From NCBI GenBank assembly GCA_945897365.1, contig CAMDFD010000002.1, positions 1 to 64,000 on the forward strand: 64,000 nucleotides of DNA, read 5' to 3'. Below, piece after piece: positions 1-8,837 of the stretch (its first letter is position 1; every line of letters starts with the position of its first letter). The notes under the pieces are model-generated. The model was given only the letters and a program-made list of their open reading frames with translations. It was not told the origin of the DNA and did no database searches. A program made the translations under genes and the position numbers. The DNA is from Bordetella parapertussis (GTDB lineage: Bacteria > Pseudomonadota > Gammaproteobacteria > Burkholderiales > Burkholderiaceae_B).

Positions 1-894
1 GGTGATCGCTTCACGGTTTTTTACGCGTGCGCCGTTTGTGGAATACAACGGATCTTTGGAAAGATGCACGCAATCAGCGATTTCGCAAAACTTATTAAAT
101 AAATTGTCATTTCCACAGGCCAAAATCAATGCACCGTCAGCCGTTTTAAAGGTCTGATAGGGAACGATATTGGGATGCGCATTACCGATTGCCTTAGGCG
201 GCTCACCGGTTGCGAAATAGTTCATCGCCTGATTCGCGAGAAAGGCCACACAGGAATCGAGCAAAGAAACATCAATCCATTGTCCCTTCCCGGTCACAGC
301 ACGGTGTGCGATCGCGGCGCAAATAGCGATGCTTGCATACATCCCCGTTGTCAGGTCGATAATCGGCACACCGACACGCTGCGGCCCACCACCCGGAAGA
401 TCATCTCGCTCGCCAGTAATACTCATCAAGCCACCCATGCCTTGAGCCATGAAGTCATACCCTGGCCGATCCTTTTCAGGTCCCGTTTGACCAAAACCAG
501 TGACCGAACAGTAAATAACCGCAGGGTTGATGGCTTTGATATCCTCGTAGCCGAGTCCGTAGCGCGCAAGGTCACCCACTTTATAGTTTTCAAGGATCAC
601 ATCAACGTTTTTTGCGAGCTCGCGCACCAGCTCTTGCCCTTCGGGCTTGGAGATATCAATCGTGATAGAGCGTTTGCCGCGATTGGCCGCACAAAAATAA
701 GCCGACTCGCGTGTCGTATTGCCCTGCTCATCCTTGAGAAAAGGTGGCGCAAAGGCGCGGGAATCATCGCCTTTTAGAGGGCGTTCAACCTTGATGACAT
801 CTGCGCCTAAATCAGCGAGATTTTGAGCAGCCCAAGGCGCTGCGAGTACGCGAGATAGATCTAGAACTTTGATGTGCGAAAGTGGACCAGACAT
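1..894 (-). CDS. CaiB/BaiF family CoA-transferase, 3' end cut by window edge
   Basis: Class III CoA-transferase, which moves CoA between an acyl-CoA donor and a free organic acid. Translating the minus strand from the ATG at 894 gives an open frame of 298 codons that runs off base 1, so the C-terminus is missing. The N-terminus has the family pattern: a hydrophobic strand with LDLSRVLAAPWA, then LADLGADVIKVE, and later CAANRGKRS and ENYKVGDLARYGLGY. The aspartate expected as nucleophile lies in the segment reading GQWIDVSLLDS. It is divergent from the tRNA-editing gene at 1053, with about 158 bp between them. The substrate cannot be told from sequence. The family call is firm. Confidence 0.9.
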   Translation of the reverse strand, partial: MSGPLSHIKVLDLSRVLAAPWAAQNLADLGADVIKVERPLKGDDSRAFAPPFLKDEQGNTTRESAYFCAANRGKRSITIDISKPEGQELVRELAKNVDVILENYKVGDLARYGLGYEDIKAINPAVIYCSVTGFGQTGPEKDRPGYDFMAQGMGGLMSITGERDDLPGGGPQRVGVPIIDLTTGMYASIAICAAIAHRAVTGKGQWIDVSLLDSCVAFLANQAMNYFATGEPPKAIGNAHPNIVPYQTFKTADGALILACGNDNLFNKFCEIADCVHLSKDPLYSTNGARVKNREAIT

Positions 895-1052
895 ATTTGA
901 ATTCCAATTCATTTAAACAGTTTTCGTATTGTAGAGCGTTATAAATTTCAAGATCCCTTGCCAAAAAGGAACAGATGACAGGAATTGTGAGGTACGAACC
1001 TTAGGTTCAACCCTAGAATCCGGCTTGAGTAAAAACTCTCAGAAAAGTCATC

Positions 1053-1565
1053 ATGGCAATCACACAGTTCTTTGCAACGTATCAGTTTGACTTTCCAAGG
1101 TTCGAACACCATGCTGCTCAAACTTGTGACGAGTTTCAAGCGCTCTCTTCCCACATACCCGGAACGCGAAACAAAAATCTCTTTTTACGCGACAAAAAAG
1201 GGACTCGACACCTTCTTGTCATTGTTCCACCCTATCTGACTGTCGATCTGGACTCCCTAAGCAAAACTCTAGGCATTAAACGTTTGGGGTTCGCCTCAAA
1301 AGAACGCTTAAAAAAATTTTTGGGCGTGAGCTCTGGTAGTCTCAGTGTATTGAGCCTCATGAATGACACGCTTAACAACGTAGAGCTCGTGATAGACCGC
1401 TCCATCTGGCATGCTGACGCTATTCAAGCCCATCCGCTCATCAACACCCAGACGGTCATTATCTCGAAGTCCGAACTTGAAAGATTTCTTTTAAAGACCC
1501 GGCATCAACCCACAATTATTGATGTACCGGGAAGCCCGAGTGCGCTAGAAGCCCTCGGGACTTAA
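1053..1565 (+). CDS. YbaK/PrdX-type prolyl-tRNA editing domain protein
   Basis: A free-standing trans-editing protein of 170 residues, likely to deacylate mischarged tRNA (alanyl-tRNA(Pro) in the PrdX/ProXp-ala group). The family signature is clear: HHAAQTCDEF near residue 20, the strand TRNKNLFLRDKKG around residues 38-50, LLVIVPP at about 55-61, and GIKRLGFASKERL near 75-87, where the lysine and small residues of the editing pocket normally lie. A late GSLSVLSLMND matches the substrate-binding loop G-S-x-x-P region in degenerate form. Length fits the family. The ATG at 1053 is the first plausible start. It is single and convergent with the Bug gene downstream. The exact amino acid specificity is inferred. 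Confidence 0.85.
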   Translation: MAITQFFATYQFDFPRFEHHAAQTCDEFQALSSHIPGTRNKNLFLRDKKGTRHLLVIVPPYLTVDLDSLSKTLGIKRLGFASKERLKKFLGVSSGSLSVLSLMNDTLNNVELVIDRSIWHADAIQAHPLINTQTVIISKSELERFLLKTRHQPTIIDVPGSPSALEALGT

Positions 1566-1587
1566 CTGAAAAATCATAAACTCAAGC

Positions 1588-2553
1588 TTACTGATCGAGT
1601 TTGATGTTGAACTCTTTTGTGACACGCTGCCATTTGGCTAACTCAGCGCGCCGAAACTCTTCGAGCTGCTGTGGTGAGGATGCAATGATTTCACCACTAA
1701 ACGCATCGATACCGGCTTTGACCGAAGGCTGCTGCATGACTTTAACCAGCGCGTTGTTGAGCCGATCAATGACAGCTGGCGGTGTACCACCGGGCGCGAA
1801 GATCGCATTCCACTCATAGCTTGAATAACCCTTGACACCACTTTCAGCGATCGTGGGCACATTCGGCAACACAGCTGAACGCTTGTCGCCACCCGAGGCG
1901 ATCACATTCAGTTTGCCAGCTTTGATCTGTGGCAGAGCCGTACCGACCGTTGCGAAGGCCAAAGGAACTTGCCCAGACATCACGTCCGTAATGGCTAAGC
2001 CACCTCCTTTGTAATGCACCGATTCCAGATGGGTCCCAGCTAAGGCGTTAAATAACGCGCCAGCCAAATGCTGGGCACTACCCGCACCCGAGGTCGCATA
2101 GTGGACAACTGGTGTCTTGGGCGTCGTGAGCTTAATCAACTCCTGAACCGTTTTTGCGGGAAAGTTGGGGCTCGACACCAAGATATTTGGAACACGCTGC
2201 AACAACATCACTGAAGAAAAGTCTTTGAGTGTGTCGAACTGCATCTTGCGCAGTGCAGGATTTTGCGTATGGTTGGCGGCGTCCAGCATGATGGTGTAGC
2301 CATCCGGAGCCGCCTTAGCGACATAGGCTGCGCCAATCATGCCACCCGCACCACCGCGATTGTCCACAATCACGTTTTGACCGAGCTCTTTTGCAAGCTC
2401 GGGGGCGATCAGTCGGGCAACCCGATCAGCCGTGCCACCTGGCGGGTACGTCACGACCAACGTCACGCTCCGCTCAGGATAGGCGGCATGCGCCAAGGTC
2501 GTGCCAAGCAACAGGGCAGCAGCAAGCAACGTACGAGAAAAATTTAAACGCAT
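1588..2553 (-). CDS. Bug/TctC family tripartite tricarboxylate transporter substrate-binding protein
   Basis: Periplasmic solute receptor of the Bug (TctC) family, which binds carboxylates or similar small acids. The ATG at 2553 is preferred over longer in-frame starts because it gives a signal peptide (MRLNFSRTLLAAALLLG, cleavage after AHA) and is preceded by a TTGGAG ribosome-binding site. Family motifs are YPPGGTADRVARL after the first strand, DNRGGAGGMIGA near residue 65, a GAGSAQHLAGALFN stretch and VHYKGGG before the hinge. The length of 321 residues is normal. No TctA/TctB membrane genes are adjacent, so this is one of the orphan receptors common in Burkholderiales. It is divergent from the nitroreductase at 2639. 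Ligand unknown. Confidence 0.93.
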   Translation of the reverse strand: MRLNFSRTLLAAALLLGTTLAHAAYPERSVTLVVTYPPGGTADRVARLIAPELAKELGQNVIVDNRGGAGGMIGAAYVAKAAPDGYTIMLDAANHTQNPALRKMQFDTLKDFSSVMLLQRVPNILVSSPNFPAKTVQELIKLTTPKTPVVHYATSGAGSAQHLAGALFNALAGTHLESVHYKGGGLAITDVMSGQVPLAFATVGTALPQIKAGKLNVIASGGDKRSAVLPNVPTIAESGVKGYSSYEWNAIFAPGGTPPAVIDRLNNALVKVMQQPSVKAGIDAFSGEIIASSPQQLEEFRRAELAKWQRVTKEFNIKLDQ

Positions 2554-2638
2554 TTTTAGTCTCCAAAATTGTATATTTAGCGCATAACTGTAAACCATCG
2601 CTACAATCCTCGCATAATAATTCCTAGGGGATTCTAAA

Positions 2639-3301
2639 ATGGATTTACTGCAAGGCATCAATTCGCGTCAAAGTATTCGGGCCTTTAAATCAACACCAGT
2701 CCCAGAAACGCTGCTTAGAGAGGTTTTACAAGCCGCGGGGCGGAGCCCCTCTTATAAAAACACCCAACCCTGGGAAGTTTTCATTGTTTCCGGTGCGAAA
2801 CGTGATGCCTTAGCCGAAGTGCTGTTCAAGCTTGCCAGCAATAACACCCCTCCCAACTACGACTTTCCTGCTCCAGAATCCTGGCCCGCCGCACTTGATT
2901 TTCGCTCCAAAGATCACGGCACTCGCCGTTTTAACGCACTAGGCATTGGTCGCGATGACCAGACCCTGCGTAACGATTTACGCCTGCAAAACTTTAAATT
3001 CTTTGGCGCGCCGTGTGCAGTCTTCTTTTTTATGGATGCATCCCTCGAGCATTGGTCCACACTCGATATGGGATTATTTCTTCAGTCTTTTACCCTCGCG
3101 GCGCATGGGGCGGGGCTAGGCACCTGTATGCAGGCCTCCGTTTCGGGCTATCCAGATGCTATACGTCAATGCTTAGAGATCCCCTCCAGTAAAAAACTCA
3201 TCGTGTCGATGTCTCTGGGTTATCCGGCTATGGAAGCTCCCATCAATAGCTATCAAAGTACGAGAATGGACGTCGACGAATTTACAACATGGCATCGCTA
3301 A
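2639..3301 (+). CDS. nitroreductase family FMN-dependent oxidoreductase
   Basis: Likely an FMN-binding NAD(P)H oxidoreductase of the nitroreductase fold, 220 residues. The start of the fold is typical: SRQSIRAFKSTPVP, where the first arginine and serine contact the flavin phosphate, then AAGRSPSYKNTQPWE, the usual A-P-S-x-x-N-x-Q-P-W flavin loop in slightly altered form. A late GLGTCMQASVSGYPDAIR and MSLGYPAMEAPIN give the second flavin-contact segment. The ATG at 2639 follows an AGGGGA-like ribosome-binding site. It is convergent with the hydrolase gene at 3343, and a short CTCGCT/AGCGAG hairpin without a T-run sits just after the stop. The substrate is unknown. Confidence 0.9.
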   Translation: MDLLQGINSRQSIRAFKSTPVPETLLREVLQAAGRSPSYKNTQPWEVFIVSGAKRDALAEVLFKLASNNTPPNYDFPAPESWPAALDFRSKDHGTRRFNALGIGRDDQTLRNDLRLQNFKFFGAPCAVFFFMDASLEHWSTLDMGLFLQSFTLAAHGAGLGTCMQASVSGYPDAIRQCLEIPSSKKLIVSMSLGYPAMEAPINSYQSTRMDVDEFTTWHR

Positions 3302-3342
3302 CTCGCTGTGAGCGAGGCATGACACGGATACTTAAAAACCAC

Positions 3343-4014
3343 TCAGGCAAACCGAGCATTAAGTTGCTCCTGCACGTAAGCCAGCGACTCGACATCAGCG
3401 GATTTCATATCCATATCGAATAGATTGGCCTTGTGGGCCTGAGGACTGCGATCGCCGCAGGCTTCTTCGACCACGATGACTCTGAAATTATGCGCAAAAG
3501 CATCTGACACTGCGCCGCGTACACAACCCGACGTAGAAATGCCACACACGACAATCGTGTCGATGCCGTCGTAGCGCAAAAACGATTCGAGCGGAGTACC
3601 AAAAAAACAAGAGGGCTTGTTTTTGAGGACAATGCGATCCATCGGACGCGGAGCATACGCTTCTGGCCATTGATCCGCACGCGGATCGCTGTGATACTGA
3701 AACGCATCAGGATTGGCCAGTTTGTAATTCCAGACACCTCTATAGGTGGGGTGGCTGCGATCATCGCGACGACTGTAATAAATCGGCAAATCAAGCGCGC
3801 GAAACTGTTGAGTCAATGCTGTGACAGCATCGGTGACGGAGGTCATATCCCGTCCACACATCGAATAAGAAGGATCGACGAACATATACGTCGTATCTAC
3901 GTTGAGCAGAGCCACGCGCGCACCCATGCCGATGCGCTCACCAAAACCACCCTTTTTGTAGGTTTCAAGCTCTGCGTCAGGCACATAACCACGCCATTTT
4001 TCCAACTTATCCAT
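3343..4014 (-). CDS. isochorismatase-like cysteine hydrolase
   Basis: Cysteine hydrolase of the isochorismatase superfamily, 223 residues, nearest in style to N-carbamoylsarcosine amidase and maleamate amidase. The catalytic triad can be read: aspartate in LLNVDTTYMF (about residue 40), lysine in VLKNKPSCFFGTPL (about 130), and cysteine in CGISTSGCVRGAVSDA (about 163), with the preceding small residues forming the oxyanion turn. The extended N-terminus before the first strand (MDKLEKWRGYVPDAE) is also seen in N-carbamoylsarcosine amidase relatives. It is divergent from the aldolase at 4109. The context of CoA-transferases and an aldolase suggests catabolism of a nitrogen-containing organic acid, but this is inference. 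Confidence 0.88.
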   Translation of the reverse strand: MDKLEKWRGYVPDAELETYKKGGFGERIGMGARVALLNVDTTYMFVDPSYSMCGRDMTSVTDAVTALTQQFRALDLPIYYSRRDDRSHPTYRGVWNYKLANPDAFQYHSDPRADQWPEAYAPRPMDRIVLKNKPSCFFGTPLESFLRYDGIDTIVVCGISTSGCVRGAVSDAFAHNFRVIVVEEACGDRSPQAHKANLFDMDMKSADVESLAYVQEQLNARFA

Positions 4015-4108
4015 CTGAGTATCCTCTTTCTCTTTTAACTTCTTTGTAAACTGGGACGAGGTGTTTTAACATCAAGCCTATTCATCATAAAAGAAAAGAC
4101 AAACTCAC

Positions 4109-4897
4109 ATGACGATGCTCAAACCAAATTCTCTTAAAGCAGCCCTTTACAACAAACAAATTCAATTAGGACTGTGGTGCGCTTTATCAAGTAGTTATTC
4201 CACCGAGATCGTGGCGAGCTCGGGCTACGACTGGCTGACACTTGACATGGAGCACTCGCCTAATGACATGCAGACCGTCTTGACTCAAATTCAAATGCTG
4301 GGAGGCTATAACCTAGAGCCTGCCGTGCGTCTGGTTAAGTTTGACAAAGATTTGGTCAAACAATATCTGGATATGGGCGTGCGCACCCTTATTTTGCCCA
4401 ACGTAGAATCCGCTGACCAAGCTCATGAAATTGTCCGCTCAACACGCTACCCTCATCGCGGTATTCGAGGTGTCGCCGGTCAACAGCGTGCCAATCGCTG
4501 GGGACGCGTCGCCAACTATGCACAAACCGCAGACGAACAAATTTGTGTGCTCGTTCAAATCGAATCCGCTGATGGTGTGAAATATTTTGACGCGATCATC
4601 CGTGTAGAAGGCGTCGATGGTGCCTTCATTGGCCCTAACGACATGGCAGCTAGCATGGGATTTCTGGGTCAGCAACATCATCCAGAGGTACAAAAAGCCA
4701 TCCAGTCTCTACCTGCGATTGCCGCCAAACACGGTAAATCAATCGGCATCCTTGCAGCCAACGAAGCCGATGCACATCGCTACATCGAATGGGGCTACAA
4801 AATGGTCGGACTCGGCTCAGATCAAGGTTTGCTGGCCAAAGCCAGCGACACCTTGCTCTCCAACTGCCGTCAATTTGTCAGTGGCCGCAGTGCGTAA
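4109..4897 (+). CDS. HpcH/HpaI family 2-oxo acid aldolase
   Basis: Class II, metal-dependent pyruvate aldolase of the HpcH/HpaI family, 262 residues, probably cleaving a 4-hydroxy-2-oxo acid. The sequence carries GLWCALSSSYSTEI at the start of the barrel, then YDWLTLDMEHSPND with the conserved D-x-E-H near residues 46-53, LILPNVESADQA near 95, RGIRGVAGQQRA with the substrate-binding arginine at about 120, the metal-ligand glutamate in VLVQIESADGV near 150, and VDGAFIGPNDMAASMG with the second metal-ligand aspartate near 176. The related aldolases for 2,4-dihydroxyhept-2-enedioate and 2-keto-3-deoxy-rhamnonate share these motifs, so the exact substrate is open. Confidence 0.92.
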   Translation: MTMLKPNSLKAALYNKQIQLGLWCALSSSYSTEIVASSGYDWLTLDMEHSPNDMQTVLTQIQMLGGYNLEPAVRLVKFDKDLVKQYLDMGVRTLILPNVESADQAHEIVRSTRYPHRGIRGVAGQQRANRWGRVANYAQTADEQICVLVQIESADGVKYFDAIIRVEGVDGAFIGPNDMAASMGFLGQQHHPEVQKAIQSLPAIAAKHGKSIGILAANEADAHRYIEWGYKMVGLGSDQGLLAKASDTLLSNCRQFVSGRSA

Positions 4898-4918
4898 GCG
4901 TCACTCACTTACTTATCA

Positions 4919-6151
4919 TCACTGAGACGCATCTAAGACGACCTTGTCGCGCACAAGGTCGTTGATTTCTCCATCTTGAAATCCAAACTCTCTCAAGACT
5001 TGAACCGTGTGCTCGCCTAACTCAGGCGCAGGTAGAACGGCTGTGCGAGGCTGCTCAGAAAACTTGATCGGAAATCCGACGCCTTTCACGAGACCCGCCT
5101 TGGGATGCACAGACTCCACCACCATTTCTCGAGCAATGGCCTGAGGATGACTGAAGGCCTCTTCGATCGTATGGACGGGCCCTGCAGGCACCCCCGTCGC
5201 ATCAAAAATCACGATCCACTCCGCAGTCGTCTTTTTACATAATTCAGACTCAATTAAACCCTCAAGTGCCTCACGATTGGCCAAACGAATCGTATTGGTC
5301 TCAAAGCGAGGATCGGTCTTCCATTCGGGATGACCCAGCGTCTCCGCGACACGCTCCCAGTTGGCTTGATTCGCACCACCAATGTTCAGATAACCATTCG
5401 CTGTTTTAAACGCCTGGTAAGGTGCGGTCAAAGGATGCGCCGATCCGCCTGGGCCCGCTGAAATACCCGTCGCAAAAAACATGGCGGCTTGCCAGTATGT
5501 CTGCTGCATCGCCGCTTCCATCAAAGAAGTATCGACCACCTGGCCCTGCCCCGTTTTGCCACGATGCACCAAGGCGGCCAAGATGCCCACGCACGCCAAA
5601 ATACCGGCATTGATATCAGACACCGGATTTCCCGTCTTGGCGGGAGGCCCGCCTGGATGCCCAGTGATACTCATCAATCCACTGAAACCTTGCGCAATCA
5701 GGTCAAAGCCACCCTTGTCGGCCAAGGGTCCCGTTCGACCATAGCCCGACACCACGCTATAGATCAAGCCAGGATTGAGCTGTCTTAAGGTTTCATAACC
5801 AACGCCGAGTTTTTCCAACGTGCCGCGGCGATAGTTCTCAGTCAGCACATCGGCCTTGACAACCATACGCTTGAGAACGTCAGCACCTTTGGGACTTTTA
5901 AGATCGAGCGCTACACCGCGTTTGTTGCGATTCAACACCAAAAATGGTGCGGAAACGCCATTGATACGGGGATCTTGATAGCCGCGCGAGTCGTCTCCTT
6001 TTGGGATTTTCTCAATCTTGATGACATCGGCGCCCATATCGGCCAACATCATTCCGCAGGTGGGACCTGCCATGATTTGTGAAAGTTCAAGAACACGAAC
6101 ACCCGCAAGCGGCCCCGTGGGCATGGGGGAAGACTTCTCTGTTTGACTCAT
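4919..6151 (-). CDS. CaiB/BaiF family CoA-transferase
   Basis: Class III CoA-transferase, full length at about 410 residues. The ATG at 6151 is preferred over a TTG nine bases upstream. Motifs: GVRVLELSQIMAGPTCG at the N-terminus, LADMGADVIKIEK, NRNKRGVALDLKS, ENYRRGTLEKLGVGYE, and GQVVDTSLMEA with the nucleophilic aspartate at about residue 181. It is the last gene of a minus-strand operon that starts with the TRAP transporter dctPQM and continues with an enoyl-CoA hydratase. The arrangement suggests that the imported acid is activated here to its CoA ester. The substrate is not determinable from sequence; short dicarboxylates are the natural guess for a DctP-type system. Confidence 0.93.
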   Translation of the reverse strand: MSQTEKSSPMPTGPLAGVRVLELSQIMAGPTCGMMLADMGADVIKIEKIPKGDDSRGYQDPRINGVSAPFLVLNRNKRGVALDLKSPKGADVLKRMVVKADVLTENYRRGTLEKLGVGYETLRQLNPGLIYSVVSGYGRTGPLADKGGFDLIAQGFSGLMSITGHPGGPPAKTGNPVSDINAGILACVGILAALVHRGKTGQGQVVDTSLMEAAMQQTYWQAAMFFATGISAGPGGSAHPLTAPYQAFKTANGYLNIGGANQANWERVAETLGHPEWKTDPRFETNTIRLANREALEGLIESELCKKTTAEWIVIFDATGVPAGPVHTIEEAFSHPQAIAREMVVESVHPKAGLVKGVGFPIKFSEQPRTAVLPAPELGEHTVQVLREFGFQDGEINDLVRDKVVLDASQ

Positions 6152-6207
6152 TGCGCTCAACTCAACTCGATGTGAAAAATGACTGACAAGGTTTTAAATC
6201 AAACAGC

Positions 6208-6987
6208 CTAGCGTCCTACAAATTTAGGCGTTTGTTTAGCTAAAAATGACTTGTAGCCAATGCGGAAATCTTCAGTGTCGAAGCACTCGAAACACTCCTC
6301 ACGCTCTTTATCCGTCAAGGGCGTATCGTCTTTGAGACGACGAGCAAACTGCTTGTGCCAACGCGCAACCAGTGGTGCACCTGCAGCGATACGCTGCGCT
6401 GTCGCAAGCGACTCTGCAGCCACTTGATCATCAGCAACCACGCGCGACACGAGTCCGATGCGCAAGGCCTCCTGCGCATCGAAAATACGGCCTTCCAGCA
6501 AAATCTCCAGCGCCTTTGACGCGCCGATCAATGAAGCGATCGGCTCCATTTCGTCATAAGCCATCACCAAACCCAAATTTTTGATTGGTGCGCCAAAGCG
6601 ACTTGAGGCCCCGCAAATCCGCATGTCGGCCAAGGCCGCGATCTCCATCCCGCCCCCGACGCAAATGCCGTGAATTTGCGCCACGATCGGGTGACGACAG
6701 CTCTTTATTTTTTTAACGGTTTGATGCATGAAGTGGCCGTACTCTGTTGCCTGAGCCTTGTTGGAACGCTGCGTTTCAAACTCACTGATGTCATTGCCCG
6801 GAGAAAAGGATTTTTCTCCGGCACCGCGCAAAATGATGCAACGCACATCGTCCTGCGCGGACAAGGCGACAATCGTATCGCCTAGCTCGCCCCACAGGGG
6901 CTTAGTCATCGCATTGAGCTTTTCTGGTCGATTAATCGTCAAGGTCACGATATCGTCGACACGGGACTGCAACAAAAGTTCAGACAT
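6208..6987 (-). CDS. enoyl-CoA hydratase/isomerase family protein
   Basis: Crotonase-fold enzyme of 259 residues that likely hydrates an unsaturated acyl-CoA. It shows LTINRPEKLNAM at the first strand, the oxyanion segment SFSPGNDISEFE (residues about 62-73), and IHGICVGGGMEIAALADMRIC (about 102-122) with the second oxyanion glycine. The start used is the ATG at 6987 with GGAG about 11 bases upstream; a TTG at 6993 is less likely. One usual catalytic glutamate position is occupied in GLVMAYDEMEP by residues that differ from hydratases, so an isomerase or hydrolase role is possible. It lies 17 bp after dctM and about 56 bp before the CoA-transferase, probably in one transcript. Confidence 0.9.
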   Translation of the reverse strand: MSELLLQSRVDDIVTLTINRPEKLNAMTKPLWGELGDTIVALSAQDDVRCIILRGAGEKSFSPGNDISEFETQRSNKAQATEYGHFMHQTVKKIKSCRHPIVAQIHGICVGGGMEIAALADMRICGASSRFGAPIKNLGLVMAYDEMEPIASLIGASKALEILLEGRIFDAQEALRIGLVSRVVADDQVAAESLATAQRIAAGAPLVARWHKQFARRLKDDTPLTDKEREECFECFDTEDFRIGYKSFLAKQTPKFVGR

Positions 6988-7004
6988 GATCAATCAAACT
7001 CCAA

Positions 7005-8291
7005 TTAGTTATAAAAATAATTGACTAAACCCATACCTGTAATAGGCACATAGGTCACAAGCATCAAGACGGCAAAAAGAACGCCAATGAAATAAATATT
7101 GACGCGCGTCGTTTCCCAAACAGAACATTTTGCAATCGAACTCGCCACCATCAAGACACTCGCGACTGGCGGCGTCTGCTGACCGATACCCAGATTAATC
7201 GTGACAATCAAACCGAAGTGCACGGGATCAATGCCAACCGCCAAAACAAGAGGCATCACCACAGGCACCACCAAGATAATCGCTGCTGCTGAATGCAAGA
7301 AAACGCCTAAGACGAGAAAAAGAACATTGAGCAAGCCAAGCACGGCGTACTTATTGGAGGTGAACTCGGACACATGTGCCGCCAGTTGCTGTGGGGCGGA
7401 GGCCTCGGTCAGGTATGTGCCAAGCAAACCGCTAGCCGCCACAAGTAGCATCACGGTGGCGGTCTGCACTCCACCCTCAACGACAGACGCTTTTAAATGC
7501 ACCCAGTCGAGTTCGCGGTAAATCACCAAGCCAATAAAGAGTGCCGCCACCACTGCGAGTGCTGCACCCTCGGTCGCAGTCACCACGCCACCAAAAATAC
7601 CCCCCAAAATGATGAAGGGCAGCAGCAAGGCCCAGCCGGCACCGAGCATCGCCTTCCACACCCTTCGGCCAGAGAACTTGTCTTCGATCGGCAGGTTATA
7701 GCGTTTGGCGAGAAAGTAGGACAACACCATCATGCCCAAACCGCCAATCAGACCAGGAATGATGCCCGCGACAAAGAGCTTTACAACTGAAGTCTCGGCC
7801 ATGACCGCGTAGAGAATCATCGGAATCGAAGGCGGAATAATCACCGCCAACGTCGCCGACGATGAGGTCACCGCGGCACTAAATGCCGCAGAGTAGCCCT
7901 TGCGTTTCATTTCTGGAATCAAGACCGAGCCTAAGGCCGCGACGTCAGCGACCGCGGAGCCAGAGATCTCGGCAAAGAACAAGGAAGTACCAATATTGAC
8001 ATGCGCCAAGCCGCCACGGATCCAACCAAACAGCGCTGAAGCCAACTCGACAAGACGTTGTGAAATCCCTGAGGAGTTCATAATTGCACCAGCCAGAATG
8101 AACAAAGGTATCGCCAATAAAGGAAAATTCGTGGCGCTTTGATACATCACCACCGGTAGATTCGGCATGATGTCAGGACCACTTGAGAGCACCATCGCAA
8201 TCGTCGCGACGACTCCCAAGGAAACAGCGATCGGGACATTGATAAAGACAAGCGCTAAGACAGCGCCGAAAATCAAGAAAATGGTTTGCAT
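7005..8291 (-). CDS. dctM: TRAP transporter large permease, DctM type
   Basis: The large membrane subunit of a tripartite ATP-independent periplasmic transporter, 428 residues with about 12 to 13 hydrophobic segments. Family motifs include VAISLGVVAT-like first helices, AIPLFILAGAIMNSSGIS near residue 60, GWIRGGLAHVNIGTSLFFAEISGSAVADVAALG near residues 88-120, and SSSATLAVIIPPSIPMILYA near 145. These are the conserved DctM segments that form the sodium-driven elevator core. The start at 8291 lies ten bases after the dctQ stop. The small subunit and receptor are immediately upstream in the correct order, so the importer is complete. It is driven by an ion gradient and has no ATPase. Confidence 0.95.
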   Translation of the reverse strand: MQTIFLIFGAVLALVFINVPIAVSLGVVATIAMVLSSGPDIMPNLPVVMYQSATNFPLLAIPLFILAGAIMNSSGISQRLVELASALFGWIRGGLAHVNIGTSLFFAEISGSAVADVAALGSVLIPEMKRKGYSAAFSAAVTSSSATLAVIIPPSIPMILYAVMAETSVVKLFVAGIIPGLIGGLGMMVLSYFLAKRYNLPIEDKFSGRRVWKAMLGAGWALLLPFIILGGIFGGVVTATEGAALAVVAALFIGLVIYRELDWVHLKASVVEGGVQTATVMLLVAASGLLGTYLTEASAPQQLAAHVSEFTSNKYAVLGLLNVLFLVLGVFLHSAAAIILVVPVVMPLVLAVGIDPVHFGLIVTINLGIGQQTPPVASVLMVASSIAKCSVWETTRVNIYFIGVLFAVLMLVTYVPITGMGLVNYFYN

Positions 8292-8300
8292 GATGCGGCC

Positions 8301-8804
8301 TCAGTCCTGAATCGGTTTGACGAGAAGATCGTAAAGAGCCAGAAACTCTCCGATCAGAATCAGTCCCGCTGAAATCGGAATCACGGACTGAGCAACCGCC
8401 ATCGATACATCCGGAAGACTCGACATAAAATCAGTCGCCAAAATAGGCATAATCTCCATGCCATACCAACCCAGCGTTCCGAAAAAAATTATTACAATGA
8501 TCTGTGAAACGACGCCTAGTGCGCGTTTGAATTTAGGCGCACACATGTCGACAATTTCCGGACAACCGATATGCGCACGTTTGAACGACGCAAGTGCAGA
8601 ACCATAAAAAGTCAGCCACGCCAACAAGATTGAAGCAACTTCGTCGTACCACACCAATGGTTGACCAATCGTCCGAAAAATAACGCCTAAGGTCACCTCG
8701 ACAAACAAGGTCACCATCAACACACTGACCACTAGCGTTAGAAATTGACCATAGACGGTACGTAGCCGCCCAAAGTCCGAGGGCATTGTTGCCGCTTGAG
8801 ACAT
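8301..8804 (-). CDS. dctQ: TRAP transporter small permease, DctQ type
   Basis: Small membrane subunit of the same TRAP transporter, 167 residues with four predicted membrane segments. The typical DctQ feature WYDEVASILLAWLTFYGSA (about residues 53-71) is present; in this family the aromatic-acidic W-x-x-E segment is the most conserved part. Its ribosome-binding site AGGAG lies about 11 bases before the ATG at 8804. It sits between dctP and dctM, with a stable hairpin between dctP and this gene that may lower its expression relative to the periplasmic receptor. DctQ supports DctM in the membrane and has no known catalysis of its own. Confidence 0.92.
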   Translation of the reverse strand: MSQAATMPSDFGRLRTVYGQFLTLVVSVLMVTLFVEVTLGVIFRTIGQPLVWYDEVASILLAWLTFYGSALASFKRAHIGCPEIVDMCAPKFKRALGVVSQIIVIIFFGTLGWYGMEIMPILATDFMSSLPDVSMAVAQSVIPISAGLILIGEFLALYDLLVKPIQD

Positions 8805-8837
8805 GACTGAACACTCCTGCTAAATGGATAAAGAGAA

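Noticed and set aside
175..777. Plus-strand open frame of 200 codons at the left edge
   Set aside because: It lies antisense to the partial CoA-transferase, which has clear family motifs in the other frame. No family sequence is seen in the plus-strand product.
948..1154. Minus-strand frame overlapping the start of the tRNA-editing gene
   Set aside because: No ribosome-binding site or recognisable motif, and it is antisense to a convincing gene.
3302..3316. CTCGCT/AGCGAG hairpin between convergent nitroreductase and hydrolase genes
   Set aside because: Six-base stem without T-runs; too weak to call as a terminator.
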